The position numbers and the translations under genes are program-made. From Kiloniella sp. EL199 (GTDB lineage: Bacteria > Pseudomonadota > Alphaproteobacteria > Kiloniellales > Kiloniellaceae), in NCBI RefSeq assembly GCF_900313065.1, contig NZ_OMPU01000011.1:186001-250000 (forward strand): 64,000 bases of DNA, in the 5' to 3' direction. Position 1 is the first letter of the stretch. Every line of letters starts with the position of its first letter. Shown here piece by piece: positions 29,196 through 36,276 of this stretch. The notes under the pieces were generated by a model. The model saw only the letters and a program-made list of their open reading frames with translations. It was not told the DNA's origin and made no database searches.

Positions 29196-29979
29196 TGATC
29201 AGCTCCGGTTTAACCTTAGTAATTAATTGAATAGTCGCAGCCGTTAAAATACCTTCCACAGCCATAATCGGGAAATGTGCGACGATGACAAATTCCGCCG
29301 CCTTTGCAAACTCATCTCCGGACAAAGCCAACGAAATAGCAACCATAACGGCGGTAAAGAAGATCGATAAAGATCCGCCCAAAAACCCCCAAAACCCGGC
29401 AACAGACAAGGTTTTTCGACGATAAAGGACGTAGCCATAAATCATCACCAGAGCAAAAAGTGCCAAGGAGATACTGTTCACGGAAACGCGCCATGTTGCT
29501 CCTTCCACCTGATAGGCGTCATAGAGAGAAACACCAGCCCAGATAGACAAAAGAAAGAAAATGGCAAACAGCATATCAGCTACAAGTTTGGCTAGGTTCT
29601 GTTGCTGGGCTGTAATCCCCCACCGACAGATAAAGAAAACCATTACGGCCGGAAAAGCAATGTTCACAGTATTTACGCCCAGTACGGTCAATCCGCCAAA
29701 GCCAAAGAAAACGGCCTGAAGCAACAAAGCGACAACAAGGGCCGGAAAGGCCGTCCACCCAAGAATAATACCCAACAATCCATTCAGGATAAGATGAACA
29801 GAAGAAAAGCCGAGCGGTACATGAATCAAAGAGACCACGAAAAAAACGGCCGACAAAACACCAACTCGAGGCAAATCTTCTGGCTCCAGCTTTTTCAAGC
29901 TATAGGCCACACCAGCAGCGGCAATAGCGCCGCCGCCGATAAGAACTGGATTTGATAAGGCACCATCAACGATGTGCAT
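29182..29979 (-). CDS. cbiM: cobalt/nickel ECF transporter substrate subunit CbiM
   Basis: Substrate-specific membrane subunit (S component) of 265 residues. The mature N-terminus is MHIVDGALS; in CbiM/NikM the amino end and His2 bind the metal, so the start is firmly set. Seven or so helices follow with HVPLGFSSVHLILNGLLG, another family marker containing histidines. Riboswitch control by cobalamin favours cobalt as the substrate, while the accessory proteins resemble those of nickel systems. Confidence 0.93.
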   Translation of the reverse strand: MHIVDGALSNPVLIGGGAIAAAGVAYSLKKLEPEDLPRVGVLSAVFFVVSLIHVPLGFSSVHLILNGLLGIILGWTAFPALVVALLLQAVFFGFGGLTVLGVNTVNIAFPAVMVFFICRWGITAQQQNLAKLVADMLFAIFFLLSIWAGVSLYDAYQVEGATWRVSVNSISLALFALVMIYGYVLYRRKTLSVAGFWGFLGGSLSIFFTAVMVAISLALSGDEFAKAAEFVIVAHFPIMAVEGILTAATIQLITKVKPELINAVR

Positions 29980-29991
29980 CGCTATTTATCC

Positions 29992-30795
29992 CTAATCAAT
30001 ATCTCGAGCCTGAATCCAGATAACAGCATCCTGTGAGAGCTCTTTGCCTTCATGCTCTTTATCCGGCCCAACCCCAAGAGCTGCAAAGCCCCAAAACCCT
30101 TCTTTCGGGATTCCAAAAGTAAAGGTACCGGACGCATCCGCTAAAATCGCATGCGCTGGCGAAGAAAGCTTACCCTCACTAGCAAAGCGGTTATTTTCTG
30201 GGTCAGCCGGATAGTTAAGATACTCAATTTCAATCTCGGCAAAAGGAACTGGCTTTCCCTCGGATAAAACCACCCCGGAAAAAATTCCCCCCGCAATAAC
30301 ATTATAAGGTTTTATTAGTGGGCGAATTTCTGTTTTCAATCCCTGAGGTTCAGCCCAATCAGTTGGAAGGTCACCCACATTCACATAGGATTTTGTAATT
30401 TGCTGGATAAAAATATCTTCACTTGCTTCGTAAAAGGGAGCAGGTTTCAAGACAAAAACATTATCACCAAGACCGCGTAACTTCACGGAAGCTTCATAAG
30501 CTTTTCCTGTATTCTCACGACTGGTCCATTCAATGATATTCAAGCGATCTATCAGGTTTTTCTTTTTACCTTTGCGAATAACATAAAACTCTTCAGGTGT
30601 TCCCATTTCCATCACGTGCCCAGATTCAGCAGGATGAGTGAATGGCATCTTCAACGTTAATTCCCCACCTTTCTCAAGCATTGTTTCAGGTGTAAAAATC
30701 AATTGAAAATGTGCCTGCGCACCAGAAATAAATGTTGTCAGCCCGCCAGCGACGACACCACAGGCAATAATCCCACAAAAGAGAATTTTCTTCAT
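29992..30795 (-). CDS. DUF4198 exported protein (NikK-like), first copy
   Basis: A 267-residue exported protein with a signal peptide ending near SGAQAHF. DUF4198 features are clear: AHFQLIFTP at the mature start, KMPFTHPAESGHVMEM with His and Met residues suited to metal binding, and a closing GFWGFAALGVG segment. Related proteins are called NikK in nickel/cobalt uptake operons. It is the first gene after the minus-strand cobalamin riboswitch and lies 12 bases before cbiM. ATG 30795 is chosen over the preceding GTG. Confidence 0.85.
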   Translation of the reverse strand: MKKILFCGIIACGVVAGGLTTFISGAQAHFQLIFTPETMLEKGGELTLKMPFTHPAESGHVMEMGTPEEFYVIRKGKKKNLIDRLNIIEWTSRENTGKAYEASVKLRGLGDNVFVLKPAPFYEASEDIFIQQITKSYVNVGDLPTDWAEPQGLKTEIRPLIKPYNVIAGGIFSGVVLSEGKPVPFAEIEIEYLNYPADPENNRFASEGKLSSPAHAILADASGTFTFGIPKEGFWGFAALGVGPDKEHEGKELSQDAVIWIQARDID

Positions 30796-31004
30796 CACGT
30801 TCTAATTATCCCTTATCTTCAATGCATACATTGAAGATAACGTTCCTAAATTTAAGCTGATTGAATTCCGAGAGATACATCAGACATCTCATCAAAGCAT
30901 AAACAGACATACTGATTACACTTATTCCAGCAGCTTGGCTCAAAGGCACGCCACAAACGGATGTCCGTCACCAATGGTACTCCCCGCCCTTTGGTCTAGT
31001 GACA

Positions 31005-31188
31005 TTATGCCGGCAGGTCTCCTGGCTCACGGATCGTTGCTCAATCACCAAACCTTCCCGGCATTAAACTTTTCAGTCCTGCCAGTGGTTATAATTGGTA
31101 AGAACTCACCGTTTACAGTTGCGGGGGCAGCCACGGTTCAAGATCCCCTGATGGGTAGATCTCTCCGTGTTCCCTTTTAATCCCCGGA
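31005..31188 (-). promoter_or_regulatory. cobalamin riboswitch controlling the cbi operon
   Basis: On the minus strand the conserved elements occur in order: AGGGAACACGG, the core TGCCCCCGCAACTGTAAACGG, an ACCACTGGC stem, CCGGGAAGG, and the B12 box AGCCAGGAGACCTGCCGGC (about 31025-31006). A GTCAC...GTGAC hairpin (31003-30967) follows and may be the expression platform. It sits in the 5' leader of the DUF4198-cbiM-cbiL-cbiQ-cbiO genes, so cobalamin should shut the importer off. Confidence 0.93.
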
Positions 31189-31213
31189 CGACTTCATCCA
31201 TGGGGAACCATGC

Positions 31214-31564
31214 ATGGCGCGAGTTTATGCGGAGAAACAAAATCCTGCAAGTCCAAGATTTCAAAAAGATCTCGCCATTGATTTAGCCATTCGTGCATGG
31301 ACATAAGCAGATCATCAAGTGAGGGATGTTGTCTCCAAAGTCGATGAAATTTGCATTAACATTCTGATTGAGATGTACCAGAAAGCTTCTGACCTGTCTC
31401 AGGAAGCCGCACGTAATTATGCCGTAGTTGAGTACATCGGATTCTACAACCTGTTCCCCAATGCCCTGGATAGCTGAGCGCGTGATCTTGCCTCTAACGA
31501 CATAATTAAATTGATCTGTCCGCACGAAAAAGAGACACTGCGCCGGAATCGGTTTTTCGGATGA
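31214..31564 (+). pseudogene. possible degraded gene between the two riboswitches
   Basis: One + strand frame of 116 codons starts at an ATG (31214) and reads as plausible protein (MARVYAEKQNP..., then SKVDEICINILIEMYQKASD, then YAVVEYIGFYNLFP) but is broken by in-frame TAA at 31304 and TGA at 31475. I do not recognise the family. The opposite strand is open for 129 codons over much the same bases, but part of that frame reads through the riboswitch core, so it is less likely to be a gene. A decayed gene is an inference from amino-acid texture only. Confidence 0.35.
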
Positions 31565-31577
31565 AAATTTGATCCGG

Positions 31578-31762
31578 GAATAATAGGGAACACGGAGAGA
31601 TCTACCCATCAGGGGATCTTGAACCGTGGCTGCCCCCGCAACTGTAAACGACTTAAAGCTTCTTAAAACCACTGGTATGTTTCTGAGATAATTGAAGTCT
31701 CTGGAACTTCATACCGGGAAGGAACAGTACTCTTACGTTGTAAGCCAGGAGACCTGCCGATT
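31578..31762 (+). promoter_or_regulatory. cobalamin riboswitch controlling second DUF4198 gene
   Basis: A second, + strand copy of the element: AGGGAACACGG, TGCCCCCGCAACTGTAAACG, ACCACTGG, CCGGGAAGG and the B12 box AAGCCAGGAGACCTGCCG (31742-31759). About 65 bases are nearly identical to the minus-strand copy, so the pair forms an inverted repeat. A GTCAC (31767-31771) to GTGAC (31815-31819) hairpin follows, as in the first copy, before the coding start at 31921. Confidence 0.93.
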
Positions 31763-31920
31763 TAACGTCACCTTTCTGATGAACGGGGTGTTCATTAGGG
31801 CGGTTTTCCGTCGAGTGACGTGCCTGTCGATAGTGGCAAGGCGCGGTTCTATACTGATTGATCTAATCGGTGCCTAACTCGCACTGCCATTGTCATAACT
31901 TTTTAGACAAGGCGCGTACC

Positions 31921-32745
31921 ATGTTTTTAAAATCTAAAGAAAAAAGACTCTCACATTCATTGAGAATTCTTCTCTTAGCTATTTCTCTAACAGTACTTTC
32001 ACCACAAAAGGCCACGGCTCATTTTATCGAGCTAATTCCCTCGTCTTCCCTGATAGTCAAGAGTGCTGAAAGCGATTTTTCATTTGATATCCGCTTCACT
32101 CATCCGATGGAAGGGGCACCGCTTATGGAAATAGAACGCCCGGATTTATTCGGCGTTCAAGTCGCAGGCAAAAAGTATGATTTAACGAAATCCCTTCACC
32201 CCATAAAACTTAAGGGAAAGCTTAATCCTGCGAATGCCACGTCCTACAAAGCAAACTATAAAATAAAGCGTGCAGGCGATTATAGTTTCTACCTCATCCC
32301 CAAACCCTATTGGGAGCCTAAAGAACAGGCGATGATCATCCACTACACAAAAGTCATTGTGAATGCTTATGGTTTGGAAAACGGATGGGAAACCCCTGTC
32401 GGGCTACCTGTTGAGATTATTCCCCTGAGCAGACCATATGGCCTGTGGACCAATAATCTTTTTTCCGGCCAGGTACTCAATAATGGCCAACCAGAGCCAA
32501 ATGCAATCATCGAAATCGAATATCGGGGCGAAGGAAAGGTCGATATTCCTGCAACACCCTTTATCACTCAGATTGTTCGCGCCGACAAAAATGGCATCTT
32601 TCACTATGCAATGCCAAAGGAAGGATGGTGGGGTTTCGCTGCCCTGATAGATAATGGCAAAACTTTACCCGCTCCGGACGGGACAGAAACACAGGTTGAA
32701 GAAGGTGGATTGATTTGGGTTCATACTCAGAACATGCCCCAATAA
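31921..32745 (+). CDS. DUF4198 exported protein (NikK-like), second copy
   Basis: A 274-residue exported protein; the signal peptide ends near PQKATAHF. It shares the layout of the first copy: IRFTHPMEGAPLMEI with His and Met residues, PYGLWTNNLFSGQVL in the middle and GWWGFAALIDNG near the end. The ATG at 31921 is chosen because it gives the signal peptide directly and has AAGG 9 bases upstream. It is the only gene behind the + strand riboswitch. The two copies are clearly related but divergent, so the duplication is old. Confidence 0.85.
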   Translation: MFLKSKEKRLSHSLRILLLAISLTVLSPQKATAHFIELIPSSSLIVKSAESDFSFDIRFTHPMEGAPLMEIERPDLFGVQVAGKKYDLTKSLHPIKLKGKLNPANATSYKANYKIKRAGDYSFYLIPKPYWEPKEQAMIIHYTKVIVNAYGLENGWETPVGLPVEIIPLSRPYGLWTNNLFSGQVLNNGQPEPNAIIEIEYRGEGKVDIPATPFITQIVRADKNGIFHYAMPKEGWWGFAALIDNGKTLPAPDGTETQVEEGGLIWVHTQNMPQ

Positions 32746-32810
32746 CGACGCCTGATGAAAGAACTATACCCTAAAATTAGCCTCAAAAAACAACAGGCTA
32801 TAAAACAACA

Positions 32811-32843
32811 AAGCGGTGGGCTCAGTTATAGAGTCCGCCGCTT
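32811..32843. terminator. terminator between DUF4198 and CBS genes
   Basis: A 12-pair stem with two G-U wobbles (32812-32823 with 32831-32842, 7-base loop) lies between convergent genes. T-rich sequence follows it on the minus strand and a short TATT on the plus strand. Confidence 0.65.
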
Positions 32844-32880
32844 ATTCAAAAAATCCAGCTACATGCTTGTCACAACAGAT

Positions 32881-33393
32881 TTAGCCCGACATATAAGCCA
32901 TCATCTGTTCATTTTCATACTCTAGTTCCAGAAGACGTTTACGCACCACGTCACCAATAGAGATCATACCGCACAGCTTGCCATCAGAAACAACCGGCAT
33001 ATGACGAAAACGGCCATCAGTCATTTTTTGCATTACTTCGTGTACTCTTGCATCCGGTGCGCAACACACAGGATTGGCCGTCATAATCGTATCAACTTTT
33101 TCCGCAAAAAGCTCTTTACCTTTTTGCCCAATCCCGACCACGATATCACGCTCGGATACAATACCAATTGGACGCTTATCATCATCCGCAACGACCAAAG
33201 CACCAATTTTAAATGAGTTCAGCGTATCGATTACTTCCTGAACAGTATGCCCCGTTGTGATGGTATGAATTTCACCCCCTTTATCAGCGAGGATATCCTT
33301 AACCGCCCCACCGGAAGTCCCTCCCGACTGTCCTGAGCCAGAACCGCTGTCACCTTGATAAACCGCGGCACTGAAATCAACGGAAAATTTCAT
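32881..33393 (-). CDS. CBS domain protein
   Basis: A 170-residue cytoplasmic protein made of a CBS pair (about residues 38-160), with IGIVSERDIVVGIG and the typical second-repeat end LCGMISIGDVV. CBS pairs sense adenine nucleotides or related ligands. A strong AAGGAGG site 6 bases before the ATG sets the start. The first 35 residues include a Gly/Ser-rich stretch (GDSGSGSGQSGGTSGG) not common in stand-alone CBS proteins. Confidence 0.88.
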   Translation of the reverse strand: MKFSVDFSAAVYQGDSGSGSGQSGGTSGGAVKDILADKGGEIHTITTGHTVQEVIDTLNSFKIGALVVADDDKRPIGIVSERDIVVGIGQKGKELFAEKVDTIMTANPVCCAPDARVHEVMQKMTDGRFRHMPVVSDGKLCGMISIGDVVRKRLLELEYENEQMMAYMSG

Positions 33394-33461
33394 TTATCAT
33401 CCTCCTTGTGTTCTGCTGTCTTATAAGTATAGCACAAGAATTTTAGGACATAACTTTTGTT

Positions 33462-33520
33462 TCAAAAAAGTTCCCGGAAGATCTAATCAAAGAAAGCTTT
33501 TCCCAAAAAACCTTCCGGGA
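33462..33520 (-). terminator. terminator after mipA-like gene
   Basis: On the minus strand TCCCGGAAG and CTTCCGGGA (33520-33512 and 33480-33472) pair perfectly across a 31-base loop, followed by ACTTTTTTG. It lies 40 bases beyond the MipA-like stop codon. Confidence 0.6.
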
Positions 33521-33562
33521 CAGTTGGCGGATCGAAAAGTCCTGTACGTGATGACAGCGACG

Positions 33563-34399
33563 TTAAAAATGATAAGTAATAGCAAGACCACCAAAGACTT
33601 GATTTTCACTTTCAACGAATGGGCTATCTGCGGCATCGCCCAGCAATCGCGCATAGCCCAATGAACCTGTCATTGCCCAATTTTCGTCGAAGCTATACAT
33701 TGCCCCCACGTTAAAGCCGACATCCTTGAAGCCTGCATCAACATCATGTTGGTTATATCTACTTCTGGAAGCCTGTTTACTGTCCACACCAAAATAGGAC
33801 TGCATATAATCTTCTGATGCCCAGCTAACAGTTGGTCCGGCTGAGATCCAAAGACGTTCATCAAAGAAACTATGACGATATTCGGCACTGAAATTAGCCA
33901 AAAGACCTTTGTCCTCTCCACTTAGGTCCTGTGTAACATCCAGCCCTAACGCGTACATTCCCAAATCAATTTCGGCAAAAGCCGAACCTGCTAGTCCTGC
34001 TTCGACATCGCCTAATCCTTTGAGAGCTGAATTATCATCCTCATCCCGACCCCAGTCATAATTCAAGGAGACACCACCACTAAAGTGTTCTGAACGTAAC
34101 AAAGTTGCACCAATGCCACGATCAACCGAGACAAAAAATGTGTCGTCCCGCCAGGATGCTTCAAGAATAGGCATTGCTCCGACGCCATAATCGTCTGAAC
34201 CTTCATAATCAGGTCCAAATCCGGCCCCAGCACCAATAGTAAAATTCCAATCACTTAACGCAGCATCGACAAAACTGCCCGATTCCGTATTACTTGCAGT
34301 GGTTTGGCCGTCAGCTATGGCCGGCGACATAAGGCCTAAGGAAATAAATGAAGTGAAGAGTACAAACCTGACTGGTTTGCTTTGTAAAAAATAACTCAT
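33563..34399 (-). CDS. MipA/OmpV family outer-membrane protein
   Basis: A 278-residue outer-membrane beta-barrel. The signal peptide ends near SPAIADG, the MipA start is WNFTIGAGAGFGPDYEGSDDY, and the protein ends in a strand with terminal Phe (QVFGGLAITYHF), the outer-membrane insertion signal. Family members act as scaffolds for murein enzymes or as stress-related porins; which applies here is unknown. The ATG at 34399 gives a proper signal peptide; the longer reading does not. Confidence 0.87.
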   Translation of the reverse strand: MSYFLQSKPVRFVLFTSFISLGLMSPAIADGQTTASNTESGSFVDAALSDWNFTIGAGAGFGPDYEGSDDYGVGAMPILEASWRDDTFFVSVDRGIGATLLRSEHFSGGVSLNYDWGRDEDDNSALKGLGDVEAGLAGSAFAEIDLGMYALGLDVTQDLSGEDKGLLANFSAEYRHSFFDERLWISAGPTVSWASEDYMQSYFGVDSKQASRSRYNQHDVDAGFKDVGFNVGAMYSFDENWAMTGSLGYARLLGDAADSPFVESENQVFGGLAITYHF

Positions 34400-34554
34400 C
34401 TTGACACCTGCGCCTGTAGCTACAGATGAAGACATATTAGAAAGTGTAGAACAGCGCCGAAGCATGAGTCCCTCATTAAACAACGAAAATATATCGTGGT
34501 TATAAGAGAGCTTTCTGACAGAGGGCTGACTGTTCTGATTAAATAGAAATTATT

Positions 34555-35127
34555 TTATGCCAAGGCCAATTCTGTGCCCGTAAAATCGCCAAAGTAAGGT
34601 GCTGGGAAAATCTCATTATAAGGCTTGTTACTATTCTTCGTTACAGGTCCAACTCTTTCGAAAAGACATTGAACATCCCGTACTGACAAACCATCCCATG
34701 ACGGTTGCAATACCTGACAGATAGAATCTTCCAGTTGCTTATAAATAGTTTTGATAAAGTTTTTTTGATCAGAAGATGTTTTCAGCGCGTTGATACCTGG
34801 CATTTGCCAGTGCACTCTCAATGCACCTAAGGGTCCCAGTACAAGTTCATTCTCATCTGGCGCACTCATGCTAATGACCAGATCAATATCGGGGGCGCCA
34901 TCTTCCATAAAGAGTTTATGCGTTTTTGAAAAAAGACCCGCCGTGTCATATCCCTTGGTCTGAAGAAGTTGCTCAACCATCGGCAACATTTGTCCATCAG
35001 GTTGCGTTCCGGCACTAAAGGCCCGGACACGCCCGCCGCCAAAGTCCCGCAGAAGCGTTTCAGCAATCAAGCTTCGGGCCGAATTGGCTGCGCTTAAAAA
35101 AAGAATGTGAACTGGTTTTTGAGCCAT
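34555..35127 (-). CDS. ArsC/low-molecular-weight phosphatase-like protein lacking the catalytic Cys
   Basis: A 190-residue protein with the fold of low-molecular-weight tyrosine phosphatases and thioredoxin-type arsenate reductases. The P-loop, normally C-x5-R-S, reads LSAANSARSL here (about residues 11-20): the nucleophilic Cys is Ser (AGC codon), while the NSARS part is intact. It retains the DLVISMS segment but lacks the usual DP-type acid motif. With no Cys nucleophile it is probably inactive as a phosphatase or reductase, or acts as a binding protein. No ars genes are adjacent. Confidence 0.7.
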   Translation of the reverse strand: MAQKPVHILFLSAANSARSLIAETLLRDFGGGRVRAFSAGTQPDGQMLPMVEQLLQTKGYDTAGLFSKTHKLFMEDGAPDIDLVISMSAPDENELVLGPLGALRVHWQMPGINALKTSSDQKNFIKTIYKQLEDSICQVLQPSWDGLSVRDVQCLFERVGPVTKNSNKPYNEIFPAPYFGDFTGTELALA

Positions 35128-35247
35128 TATTCAAAACCTTTATGAGCAACTGTCTGTTTCGGAATGTCTTGCCTACTAAGGCCAGATTTATATACCGGAG
35201 ATTGATACGTCAGAAAGATATCAACCAAATGAAAGCCACATGACCTA

Positions 35248-35478
35248 TTTATGAATTCCTGTTTTATGGATTTCGGTCATCAAGCGATTGCACGAACAAC
35301 CGATGTGGTTCTGCTAACTCCCTTAACCTATAGTTCGATCTTATTTTCGGTTCTGGTAGGCTTTCTGCTCTTTGGCGAACACTTGAGCTGGTACACAGCA
35401 CTCGGCGCAATCATCATTATTACGGGCTGTTTGATTGGAATGGGCATTTATCGTAAAAGGCTTCCACAATCTCAATGA
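35248..35478 (+). pseudogene. C-terminal fragment of an EamA/DMT transporter
   Basis: Seventy-five codons encode only the last part of a drug/metabolite transporter: AIARTTDVVLLTPLTYSSIL, then FGEHLSWYTALGAIIIITG, matching the closing helices of EamA proteins. The frame opens after a TGA, and no matching upstream half exists before the divergent ArsC-like gene. It is most likely the remnant of a deleted transporter gene. Confidence 0.7.
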
Positions 35479-35562
35479 GATATTAATCTCCAAATTTTGT
35501 GTACTATAGTCCGATAAAGTGACCAAAGCATCACAAACGAGAAGGTTTGACAAAAGCACTCT

Positions 35563-36261
35563 ATGACCAGCGATCACAACGACTTAAAAAGCATCGTCTC
35601 TCGTTTTACTGATGAGCAGGTATCGACCCCTGTTTTTGTCGCCAACGTCCTGCGTGAAGCAATCATCTCGGGCACCTTACCCCCCCACAGTCTCGTCCGC
35701 CAAGATACAGCCGCCGATGCAATGGGCGTCAGCAAAATCCCGGTCAGGGAAGCCCTGAGAACACTGGAAGGTGAAAACCTCATTAGTTTTGAGCGGAACA
35801 GGGGTGCGCGAGTTTTGCCGGGTTCAATTCGGGAAATGATTGAAATTTTTGAGTTGCGAAAAGTGATAGAACCGCATTTATTACAGCTCTCAATCCCGAA
35901 CCTTGCTGATGAAGATCTAACTAACGCTCAAAACCTGATCACCCGCGAAGCCCAATCAACGAACCAGAAAGAACTGGGCGAACTTAACCGCCAGTTTCAC
36001 GAAATCATTCTATCTGGTGCCAAAGAAACCATCGGGTACAGGTTTCAAACTATTCTCTTTACAACATCAGAACGCTATTTGAGATTGAGCTTAAAAGAGC
36101 CCTCTTCCCAAACCCGAAGCAACGCAGAGCACCAACAACTAATTACGGCCTGTATTGCCCGCGATGGCAACAAGGCAAAAGAGCTTCTCGTGAAACATCT
36201 GGAATCAGCCCAGAAAGTCATCCACGAAAAGCTCAAACAGGATAAATCCGTAGATCCGTAA
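35563..36261 (+). CDS. GntR-family regulator with FCD domain
   Basis: A 232-residue repressor-type protein. The winged helix reads LREAIISGTLPPHSLVRQDTAADAMGVSKIPVREALRTLE (in two parts), followed by an FCD ligand domain with histidines at LNRQFHEIIL and AEHQQLI placed to bind a metal. FadR/FCD proteins usually sense organic acids. It is convergent with the demethylase gene, ending 16 bases from it, and may regulate the catabolic cluster. Confidence 0.9.
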   Translation: MTSDHNDLKSIVSRFTDEQVSTPVFVANVLREAIISGTLPPHSLVRQDTAADAMGVSKIPVREALRTLEGENLISFERNRGARVLPGSIREMIEIFELRKVIEPHLLQLSIPNLADEDLTNAQNLITREAQSTNQKELGELNRQFHEIILSGAKETIGYRFQTILFTTSERYLRLSLKEPSSQTRSNAEHQQLITACIARDGNKAKELLVKHLESAQKVIHEKLKQDKSVDP

Positions 36262-36276
36262 GCTTACTAGCCTTTC

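Noticed and set aside
30935-31180. 81-codon + strand frame
   Set aside because: It is the antisense of the minus-strand cobalamin riboswitch, not a gene.
31283-31672. 129-codon minus-strand open frame between the riboswitches
   Set aside because: Its first third reads through the conserved riboswitch core in the opposite direction, which explains why the same peptide appears at the other riboswitch.
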